Source: JBEAOO01 sp041164825 (lineage in GTDB: Bacteria; Pseudomonadota; Gammaproteobacteria; Burkholderiales; Burkholderiaceae_C). Taken from it: a DNA stretch of 19,895 bases. The notes below the pieces were generated by a model. The model had not been told where the DNA came from. It saw only the letters and a list, made by a program, of their open reading frames with translations, and ran no database searches. Where the stretch lies: positions 1 through 19,895 of the forward strand of contig JBEAOO010000182.1 in the NCBI GenBank assembly GCA_041164825.1, read 5' to 3'. The position numbers were made by a program, and so were the translations under genes. Positions 1-6,700 of this stretch are shown here, in pieces; position 1 is the first letter of the stretch, and the number at the start of each line of letters is the position of its first letter.

Positions 1-518
1 CCGACACCACCGAGACCGCCGTGGCCTGGGCCTGCGCGCTGCAAAACAAGGCCCGCCCGAGCGCCCTGCTGCTGAGCCGCCAAAACCTGCCCTGCGCGCC
101 CAAGGACGAGGTGCACGAGATCAGCCGCGGCGCCTACGTGCTGGCCGAGCCGGCCGAAGTGGGCCTCAAGAAGAAGGCCCAGGCCGTCATCATCGCCACC
201 GGCTCCGAAGTGCAGCTGGCCCTGCACGCCCAGCAGCTGCTGGCCGCCCGCAAGATCGCCGTGCGCGTGGTGTCGATGCCCTCGACCAATGTGTTCGACC
301 GCCAAGACGTGGCCTACAAGGCCAGCGTGCTGCCGGCCGGCCTGCCGCGCGTGGCCATCGAAGCCGGCGTGACCGACGGCTGGTGGAAGTACGGCTGCTC
401 GGCCGTCATCGGCATCGACACCTACGGCGAATCGGCCCCGGCGCCGGTGCTGTTCAAGCACTTCCACCTGACGGCCGAGAACCTGGCCGACACGGTGCAG
501 ACCGTGCTGGGCAAGTGA
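1..518 (+). CDS. tkt: Transketolase, C-terminal part (5' end outside window)
   Basis: The reading frame is already open at base 3 and ends at the TGA at 516-518, giving about 171 C-terminal residues. Transketolase moves two-carbon ketol units between sugar phosphates, using thiamine diphosphate, in the pentose phosphate and Calvin pathways. The first visible residues (DTTETAVAWACAL) match the end of the central pyrimidine-binding domain. They are followed by the SALLLSRQNLP segment and the C-terminal domain with the IIATGSEVQLAL motif and the MPSTNVFDRQD segment, all typical of bacterial Tkt. The family is normally about 660-680 residues, so roughly three quarters lies upstream of the window. 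The next gene is gap, a common Burkholderiales arrangement of central carbon genes. The GTG at base 21 is internal and is not the start. The family assignment is secure. Whether this is the only transketolase of the organism cannot be told. Confidence 0.95.
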   Translation, partial: DTTETAVAWACALQNKARPSALLLSRQNLPCAPKDEVHEISRGAYVLAEPAEVGLKKKAQAVIIATGSEVQLALHAQQLLAARKIAVRVVSMPSTNVFDRQDVAYKASVLPAGLPRVAIEAGVTDGWWKYGCSAVIGIDTYGESAPAPVLFKHFHLTAENLADTVQTVLGK

Positions 519-545
519 TGGCCTGCCGGGTTTTGCCAGCGTGCG

Positions 546-563
546 CCGCCCCACGGTGGGCGG
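546..563 (+). other. Small hairpin after tkt
   Basis: A perfect 6-bp inverted repeat (CCGCCC / GGGCGG) with a 6-base loop starts 28 bases after the tkt stop. No T-run follows, so it is not a standard intrinsic terminator. It may be an mRNA 3'-end structure. In such GC-rich sequence a short stem can also arise by chance. Confidence 0.3.
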
Positions 564-626
564 GCCGCCACTGCGGGCAGAATCCGGCGCTTGTGCTGCG
601 ACAGAAAGTTCTCGCGAAGTAACGCC

Positions 627-651
627 AAGCGCGCCACACTCGGCGCGCTTT
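627..651 (+). terminator. Probable terminator or hairpin between tkt and gap
   Basis: A perfect 9-bp inverted repeat (AAGCGCGCC at 627-635, GGCGCGCTT at 642-650) has a 6-base loop. The right arm ends in T and is followed by TGTCGTG, so the T-tract is weak. It lies 108 bases after tkt and 73 bases before gap. It probably terminates or stabilises the tkt transcript, leaving gap to its own promoter in the 652-710 interval. I saw no convincing -35/-10 pair there. Confidence 0.5.
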
Positions 652-723
652 GTCGTGCCGCTTGCTCAACGTGATGCTGCGCTTCGCCCCGGTTTTCATC
701 AACGACCTACAGGAGATTTCCCC

Positions 724-1722
<999 letters not shown>

Positions 1723-1730
1723 TGCTGCGC

Positions 1731-1780
1731 GGCTGAGACCGCTGGCAGCGGCTTGCCCGCCCCAGCGGTGGGCCTCAGCC
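1731..1780 (+). other. Two-tier stem in the gap 3' untranslated region
   Basis: Two nested perfect inverted repeats begin 8 bases after the gap stop. The outer one is GGCTGAG (1731-1737) with CTCAGCC (1774-1780). The inner one is ACCGCTGG (1738-1745) with CCAGCGGT (1762-1769). They are contiguous on the left and separated by a 4-base bulge on the right. No T-run follows. The structure sits just before the strong terminator at 1796-1832 and could protect the gap mRNA 3' end. Confidence 0.45.
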
Positions 1781-1795
1781 CGCACCCGGCGCCCC

Positions 1796-1832
1796 AACGG
1801 CCCGACCGCTCGCCGGTCGGGCCGTTTGTTTT
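1796..1832 (+). terminator. Strong intrinsic terminator of gap
   Basis: A perfect 13-bp stem (arms 1796-1808 and 1814-1826) with a 5-base loop (CTCGC) is followed by TTGTTTT. This is a textbook Rho-independent terminator and marks the end of the gap transcription unit. Confidence 0.9.
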
Positions 1833-1937
1833 GGCAGCCCCGCGCGCCCGCCTGAACCTTGCAACACCACGTAAAGCCGGGTATTTGCCACCCTGTCAGG
1901 CCGATAGATTCTTTGTCCCCGACCTAAACTTCTGCCC

Positions 1938-2318
1938 ATGCTGCGAATTGTTCGAGTTTCACTGGTAACCGCTGCGGCCTCTGCTGCCGCGCTGACGCTG
2001 CTTGCGGCCTGCTCCGAACGCCACTTTGATGCCGCCATGGCCGCCGAGCCCTCGCGCCGCGTGATCGTCATCGTTGCCAAAGACTGGGCCGACCCCAAGG
2101 CCCTCTCCGACGCGCTCAGCCAGGCCGCGCAAGTGCCCGTGGGCAACCTGCAGCCCGTGGCCACCAAACAATGGGCCATCACCCTGGGCTGCGGCAAGCC
2201 CTCGCTGTGCGACTCGGCCACCGAACGCCTGGGCCTGGCCCACGACCTGGTGCTGAGCGTGGAAGCCGAGCACCTGCAAACCATCCCGCAACGGCCGAGC
2301 AGCGCCTCGGCCCGATAG
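1938..2318 (+). CDS. Small lipoprotein with possible S8-propeptide-like fold
   Basis: The product has 126 residues. The N-terminus is a lipoprotein signal peptide: a basic start (MLRIVRV), a hydrophobic stretch to about residue 22 and the lipobox LAAC with Cys25 as the lipidation site. The mature part of about 100 residues matches no family I can name with certainty. Its order of segments (strand RVIVIV at 41-46, helix around 52-65, strand around 70-82, helix around 91-101, strand SVEAEHLQTI at 107-116) resembles the ferredoxin-like fold of subtilisin propeptides (inhibitor I9). Residues 96-116 line up loosely with residues 140-160 of the protease encoded next door (shared pattern L-A-x-D-x-V, then acidic residues and a final Ile). 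The gene is 58 bases upstream of that protease on the same strand. Possible roles are inhibitor, folding helper or membrane tether for the protease. These are inferences. No clear ribosome binding site precedes the ATG. Confidence 0.75.
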   Translation: MLRIVRVSLVTAAASAAALTLLAACSERHFDAAMAAEPSRRVIVIVAKDWADPKALSDALSQAAQVPVGNLQPVATKQWAITLGCGKPSLCDSATERLGLAHDLVLSVEAEHLQTIPQRPSSASAR

Positions 2319-2376
2319 CGCCACACCACGAGCGCCGGCCCCGCGGCTGGCGATCACCCGGACACCCGCTCAAGCC

Positions 2377-4143
2377 ATGGCCCACCGCCGCCACCGTTCG
2401 CCCCGCCCCTTGCGCACGCTGTGCGCGCTGCTGGTGGCCTTGACGCTGCCCGTGCTGGCGGGCGCGCCGTCCACCGGCGCCACCGAGCGCCCACCGCAGC
2501 AGCGCGGCAGCGCAGCCACGGTGCTTGCCACGGCTGCAACGTCTGCCGATGCGCAGGCGCGCGTGATCGTCAAATACCGCAGCAGCGCGAGCGCCACCGC
2601 CTCGGTCAGCGGCCAAAGCCCGCTCAGCACCATCGCCAGTGCGGATGCCCGCGGCGAATCCGTCACCGCCCTGGAGCGCCCGCAACGCGCCGCCCGAATG
2701 ACCGCCCGCATCGGCCACAGCCTGCGCGACGGCATCGTCGTTGGCCCGCGCACCCAGGTGCTGCACGCCAGCGGCCTCAGCTCGGCCGCCCTGGCCGCCC
2801 AACTCGCCGCCGACCCCGACGTGGAATACGCCGAGCCGGATCAGTGGGTGCGCATCGCCTCGGCCCCCAACGACCCGCTCTACGCCGCCAACCAGCCCAC
2901 CGCCACACCCGCCGTCGGGCAGTGGTACCTGCGCGCGCCAGACAGCGCCATCGTGTCCGCCATCAATGCCGAAGCTGCTTGGGCCCAAGGCACGGGCAGC
3001 GGCGTGGTGGTGGCGGTGCTGGACACGGGCGTGCGACTGACGCATCCGGATTTGGCGGACAAGCTGTTGCCAGGGTATGACTTCATTTCTGACTCGACCA
3101 TCTCGAACGACGGCGACGGCCGCGACAGCGACCCAAGCGATCCGGGCGACTGGGTCAGCGGCACTGCCTGCCCGGATGGCCGAATCGACGAAGACAGTTC
3201 CTGGCACGGCACGCAAGTGGCCGGCCTGATTGGGGCCATGACAAACAACAGCCTGGGCATGGCAGGCGCAGCGCGCGACGCCATGATTTTGCCGGTGCGG
3301 GTGCTGGGCCGTTGCGGTGGCTACCAGTCCGACATCGTGGCAGGCATGCGTTGGGCGGGCGGGCTGAGCAGCACGCCAGTCAGCAACCCGCATCCGGCCA
3401 AGGTGGTCAATCTGAGCCTGGGCTCTTCGGGCAGCTGCAGCGCCACGTACCAAAGCGCAGTCTCAGAACTCGCTGCCGCCGGCGTCGTCACCGTGGTGGC
3501 CGCCGGAAACGGCGCAGGCTTGGCCGCCCAGCAGCCGGCCAACTGCATTGGCGCCATTGGGGTGGCCGGCGTGCGGCACACCGGCACCAAGGTGGGTTAC
3601 TCCAACATCGGGCCGAGCATCGCCATCGCCGCACCTGCGGGCAATTGCGTGAACGTGAGCAGTGGCCCTTGCCTGTATCCGCTGCTGACCACCAGTGACG
3701 ATGGCACCACCGCCCCAGGCAACGCCATCTACACCGACAGTGGCAACAGCGCCAGCCTGGGCACCAGCTTCGCCACACCGCTGGTGTCGGCCACGGTGGC
3801 GATGATGTTGTCCGCCAATCCGGCACTCACGCCCGCGCAGATCAAAACCGCATTGCAAGCATCGGCGCGCCCCTTCCCCGCCACCAGCACCGACACATCG
3901 GTGCCGGTCTGTGCGGCCCCCACCAGCACGGCGCAGGTCGAATGCCACTGCACCACCAGCACCTGCGGCGCCGGCCTGCTGGACGCGGCCGCAGCCGTGG
4001 CCTATGGCGACCAGATGCCGCCTGCCAGCACCGACAGCGGCGGCGGGGGGGGCGGGGGTGCCGTCGGCTTCGGTTGGCTCGCGGGCTTGGCGCTGGCGGT
4101 GCTGGCCTTGAGCGGGCAGCGCCGCGTCGCCCTGCGGCGCTGA
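2377..4143 (+). CDS. Secreted S8 (subtilisin-family) serine protease with GlyGly-CTERM tail
   Basis: The product is 588 residues. The N-terminus is an Arg-rich Sec signal peptide (hydrophobic core about residues 14-30). A propeptide spans about 61-160, starting ARVIVKYR and ending DVEYAEPDQ. The peptidase domain follows, with the catalytic triad Asp216 (AVLDTGV), His277 (SSWHGTQVAG) and Ser464 (GTSFATP); Asn378 (AAGNGAG) is the oxyanion residue. The last 38 residues are a GlyGly-CTERM signal: seven glycines (555-561), a hydrophobic helix (about 563-578) and an Arg-rich end (RRVALRR). Such tails are cut by rhombosortase, and a rhombosortase gene is present at 17633-18259. Proteins of this kind are usually exported by the type II secretion system and end up surface-bound or released. 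A small lipoprotein gene lies 58 bases upstream, probably in the same operon. The ATG gives a good signal peptide but lacks a clear ribosome binding site. The glycine run includes eight consecutive G bases (4035-4042). Confidence 0.93.
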   Translation: MAHRRHRSPRPLRTLCALLVALTLPVLAGAPSTGATERPPQQRGSAATVLATAATSADAQARVIVKYRSSASATASVSGQSPLSTIASADARGESVTALERPQRAARMTARIGHSLRDGIVVGPRTQVLHASGLSSAALAAQLAADPDVEYAEPDQWVRIASAPNDPLYAANQPTATPAVGQWYLRAPDSAIVSAINAEAAWAQGTGSGVVVAVLDTGVRLTHPDLADKLLPGYDFISDSTISNDGDGRDSDPSDPGDWVSGTACPDGRIDEDSSWHGTQVAGLIGAMTNNSLGMAGAARDAMILPVRVLGRCGGYQSDIVAGMRWAGGLSSTPVSNPHPAKVVNLSLGSSGSCSATYQSAVSELAAAGVVTVVAAGNGAGLAAQQPANCIGAIGVAGVRHTGTKVGYSNIGPSIAIAAPAGNCVNVSSGPCLYPLLTTSDDGTTAPGNAIYTDSGNSASLGTSFATPLVSATVAMMLSANPALTPAQIKTALQASARPFPATSTDTSVPVCAAPTSTAQVECHCTTSTCGAGLLDAAAAVAYGDQMPPASTDSGGGGGGGAVGFGWLAGLALAVLALSGQRRVALRR

Positions 4144-4161
4144 GCGCCACGGGACTGGCGC
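4144..4161 (+). other. Short hairpin directly after the protease stop
   Basis: A perfect 6-bp inverted repeat (GCGCCA / TGGCGC) with a 6-base loop abuts the protease stop codon, in the 78-base gap between two convergent genes. No T-run follows on either strand, so it is at best a weak terminator or 3'-end structure. Confidence 0.3.
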
Positions 4162-4221
4162 ATCACGCGCCCTCGCCCACCAGGCAGGCCGATCTGGCCG
4201 ACGCCGTCGCTCAGCCGGCCC

Positions 4222-5073
4222 TCAAACCGCTGCTTTGCAGCTCACAAACCCCTTGCCCAGCGCCGCATTGCGCTGCGCCAGCAGCTGCGCTTGCAGGTCG
4301 GGCGGCAGGCGGTCCACGCGCACCTGCACGCTGCTTTGCGGCGGCACGAGGTTGACCACGCGGGCGGTGCGGATGCCGCGTTGCGCCCAGCGCTGCAACG
4401 CCGCTTGTGCGCCGGCGGCGTCCTCAAAGGCGCCCAGCGACAGGCCCGGCGCCAAGCCCGGCGGCGCGTTCACGCGCTCAAACTGGATCGACGGGATGCG
4501 GCGCAACTCGGTTTCTTTGCGCTCCAAGGCGGCCGCATCGCCATAACGCCCCATGTAGACGATCCACCGGCCGGGCACGGGCTGGCGCGATTCGGTCCAG
4601 CGGCCTGCGGGCAACAGGGTGCGCAGGGCCAGCTGAGCCGCCACCCAGCGTTGTTCGTCAAAGGGCCCGGCCTCCAGGCAGGCCAGTGCCGGCTCGGTGG
4701 CCTTGTTGGCCAAGGCTGACGCGGCGGATGCGGTGCTCAGCGCGCTCGCGGCCCCCATCGCCCCGGCAGACGCGGCCACGCCCGGCGCGGCGGAGGCCGC
4801 GGCAGCACCCGATGGCGGCGCCGATGCCGCGCTGGACGCTGCAGCAGAGGCGCCTGCAACAGCCCCAGCGCCCGCAGACGCCCCTGCAGATGCCGCAACC
4901 GGCGCCGCAGGCACCGAGGCGGCCTCAGCCCCCCCCTGCGCCAACAGCGTCAGCCGCTCCGGGTGGAGGGTGGCGGGCACGGCAGTCGCAGGCGCCACGC
5001 CCACCCAGCCCTGGTGCCAACCGAACACCCCCAGGTTGGCCAGCGCCAACGCCACGACCAAAGCCCTCAACAT
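4222..5073 (-). CDS. Membrane-anchored SPOR-domain protein
   Basis: The product has 283 residues. Residues 1-19 form a hydrophobic signal anchor (MLRALVVALALANLGVFGW). A long Ala/Ser/Gly-rich disordered linker follows (about 46-125). The C-terminal region (about 132-250) begins CLEAGPF and continues with WIVYMGRY and the LSLGAFEDAAGAQAAL segment. This is the pattern of SPOR domains, which bind denuded peptidoglycan glycans at division sites. The protein is therefore expected to be tethered to the inner membrane and to reach into the periplasm. It overlaps the upstream biotin ligase gene by 7 bases (ATG at 5073, ligase stop at 5067-5069), which implies translational coupling. The SPOR assignment is by pattern and by the usual Burkholderiales neighbourhood. 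A specific partner cannot be named. The extreme linker composition explains several long spurious frames on the other strand. Confidence 0.75.
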   Translation of the reverse strand: MLRALVVALALANLGVFGWHQGWVGVAPATAVPATLHPERLTLLAQGGAEAASVPAAPVAASAGASAGAGAVAGASAAASSAASAPPSGAAAASAAPGVAASAGAMGAASALSTASAASALANKATEPALACLEAGPFDEQRWVAAQLALRTLLPAGRWTESRQPVPGRWIVYMGRYGDAAALERKETELRRIPSIQFERVNAPPGLAPGLSLGAFEDAAGAQAALQRWAQRGIRTARVVNLVPPQSSVQVRVDRLPPDLQAQLLAQRNAALGKGFVSCKAAV

Positions 5074-6083
5074 GCCACGCCTTCATCGGGCGGGGCGGCC
5101 TCAGCGGCGCCGAGGCTGGGGCCAGAGACCGGGACCGGGGCCGCGGACCGCGCCGGGCGCACGCTCACCTCGCCACTGGTGAGGGCGTGGATGCGGCCAT
5201 CGGCGGCCTCCACCAGCAGGCCGCCATCGGCGCCCACACCGCGCGCCACGCCCTCGGCCAGGCCGGGCTGGGTGCTGGTGATGGCGCGGCCGGCCAGCAG
5301 GTCGCGCGCGGCAAAACGGCTGGCAAACGCGGCCCAGCCGTCGCGCTCAAACTGCTGCAGCGCGCGCACCAGCGGCTCGGCCACGGCCGCCAGGGCGCTG
5401 GGTGCGGTGGTGTGTGGGTCGAGCTCGTGCAGGCAGGCCACACCGTAGGCGGCCGAGGCCGGGGCCAGCGCTGCGGCTTGCGGCGCCACGTTGAGGCCCA
5501 CGCCGATGACGGCCATGCGCTCGGCGCCTGCCAGCACGGTCTCGATCAAGATGCCACCGAGCTTGCGGCCACCGCCGGGCGCGGCGTCATCGCGAAGCCA
5601 CAGGTCGTTGGGCCACTTGAGCAGCAGGCGGGGTGCGCTGCCGACCAGCGGCGGGTCGAGCGCCTCGGCCAGGGCCACGCCCACCGCCAGCGACAGGCCC
5701 GACCAATCGGCGGGCGACAGCGTCAGCGCGAGTGAAAAAGTGAGCGAGCTGCCAGGGGCCGAGGCCCACTCTTTGCCATGGCGGCCGCGGCCCGCGGTTT
5801 GGTGCTCGGCCACGAGCAGGCAGGGCATGGCGTCGGCACTGCGCCGGCCCAGGCGGCCAAAGGCGCCGCTCTCCACACTGCGACGCAGTTGCACGCCCGA
5901 ATCGGCGTCACCCTGGAACTGGCTGGCGCGCACGCGGTCGAGCAGCACGGTGTTGGTGGAGGCCAAACGCGGCACCACCTCGATGCTGAATTGCGGCAGC
6001 AGCGGCTCAATCTGCAGCCACAGCGCTTCGGCGCCCCAGTGGATGGGGGCGAGCGAGGCGGACGACAAGGGGGCGTCGCTCAT
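5067..6083 (-). CDS. birA: Biotin--[acetyl-CoA-carboxylase] ligase, monofunctional
   Basis: The product has 338 residues. It activates biotin with ATP and attaches it to the carrier-protein lysine of acetyl-CoA carboxylase and related enzymes. Visible motifs are the substrate loop GRGRHGKEW (98-106), KWPNDLW (156-162) and GGILIET (176-182), followed by the GVGLNV segment and a C-terminal cap domain. There is no N-terminal helix-turn-helix, so unlike the E. coli protein it should not act as a repressor. About 35 residues are inserted between the STNT motif (42-45) and the biotin-binding loop, which makes it longer than minimal ligases. The ATG at 6083 is chosen because it overlaps the stop of the upstream SET gene as ATGA. 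The frame extends upstream to 6137, but that extra part lies inside the SET gene. The gene is in an operon with the SET and SPOR genes. Confidence 0.93.
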   Translation of the reverse strand: MSDAPLSSASLAPIHWGAEALWLQIEPLLPQFSIEVVPRLASTNTVLLDRVRASQFQGDADSGVQLRRSVESGAFGRLGRRSADAMPCLLVAEHQTAGRGRHGKEWASAPGSSLTFSLALTLSPADWSGLSLAVGVALAEALDPPLVGSAPRLLLKWPNDLWLRDDAAPGGGRKLGGILIETVLAGAERMAVIGVGLNVAPQAAALAPASAAYGVACLHELDPHTTAPSALAAVAEPLVRALQQFERDGWAAFASRFAARDLLAGRAITSTQPGLAEGVARGVGADGGLLVEAADGRIHALTSGEVSVRPARSAAPVPVSGPSLGAAEAAPPDEGVAC

Positions 6084-6610
6084 CGTGTGCCCCGCTTGGG
6101 CGCCAGCATGCTGCCGCGGCAGCGCGGGCTGCCGCACAGGCAGGCGTATTCTTTTTTGACCTTGGGCGTGTGGCGCTCTTCGAGCATCAGCCGGTAGTCG
6201 TAAAACAGCTCGTCACCCGGGGCAATCGCGCGCAGCGCCTTGATGAACACGCGGCCCTCGGCCTCGTCGGTTTCGCAGTTGGGGTCGCAGGCGTGGTTGA
6301 TCCAGCGTGCGGCGTTGCCGTGGACCCCGCCGTCAATCACGTCGCCGCTGTTGATGTGAAAGTAGAAGGTGTGGTTGGGATCGGCCGGGTTGTGCGGGTG
6401 GCGGCGCTGCGCCTCGTCCCAGCCGATGACCTCGCCCTTGTATTCCACAATCGTGTCGCCGGGCGCAAACGCCACCTGCGCAAACACCCCCTTGCCGTGC
6501 ACACCGCTGCGGCGCACCTGGATGCGGCGCTGTTGGGCGGGGCGACTGGGCAACGAAGTCTTGCGAGTGGTTTCTGGCACGGTCGATTTCTTTGGGTACA
6601 TTGAATTCAT
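6080..6610 (-). CDS. SET-domain protein-lysine methyltransferase
   Basis: The product has 176 residues from the ATG at 6610 (173 from the ATG at 6601; neither has a good ribosome binding site). It is a compact SET domain that transfers methyl groups from S-adenosylmethionine to lysine side chains of proteins. Residues 36-44 (GVHGKGVFA) form the first cofactor loop. Residues 105-111 (NHACDPN) are the pseudoknot motif, and ELFYDY (134-139) carries the catalytic tyrosine. A post-SET zinc motif follows (Cys157, Cys159, Cys164), which can pair with Cys108. The N-terminal 30 residues are basic and probably flexible. The substrate is unknown. It is the first gene of the operon with the biotin ligase and SPOR genes, and is divergent from topB. 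The open frame runs far upstream (to 7822) only as a shadow of topB. Confidence 0.9.
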   Translation of the reverse strand: MNSMYPKKSTVPETTRKTSLPSRPAQQRRIQVRRSGVHGKGVFAQVAFAPGDTIVEYKGEVIGWDEAQRRHPHNPADPNHTFYFHINSGDVIDGGVHGNAARWINHACDPNCETDEAEGRVFIKALRAIAPGDELFYDYRLMLEERHTPKVKKEYACLCGSPRCRGSMLAPKRGTR

Positions 6611-6612
6611 GG

Positions 6613-6645
6613 GTGTGCGCGTGTGTGCGCACGCGTATACGCGCG
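6613..6645. other. 33-base alternating purine-pyrimidine tract (Z-DNA candidate)
   Basis: Every base from 6613 to 6645 alternates purine and pyrimidine, mostly GT/GC/CG steps. The tract includes the palindromes GTGCGCAC (6625-6632) and CGCGTATACGCG (6632-6643). It begins 2 bases upstream of the likely SET start and ends 55 bases before the topB ATG, so it fills much of the divergent promoter region. Such tracts adopt left-handed Z-DNA readily under negative supercoiling. The TATA core also makes it a possible melting point or operator. Confidence 0.7.
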
Positions 6646-6700
6646 AGAAGCCCGGATTGTAGGCAGAGCCCCCGGGCATTTGAATGGCAGCCAAGGAACC

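Noticed and set aside
1881..1913. Possible sigma-70 promoter (TTGCCA with TAGATT) before the lipoprotein gene.
   Set aside because: The spacer is only 14 bases and neither box is close to consensus.
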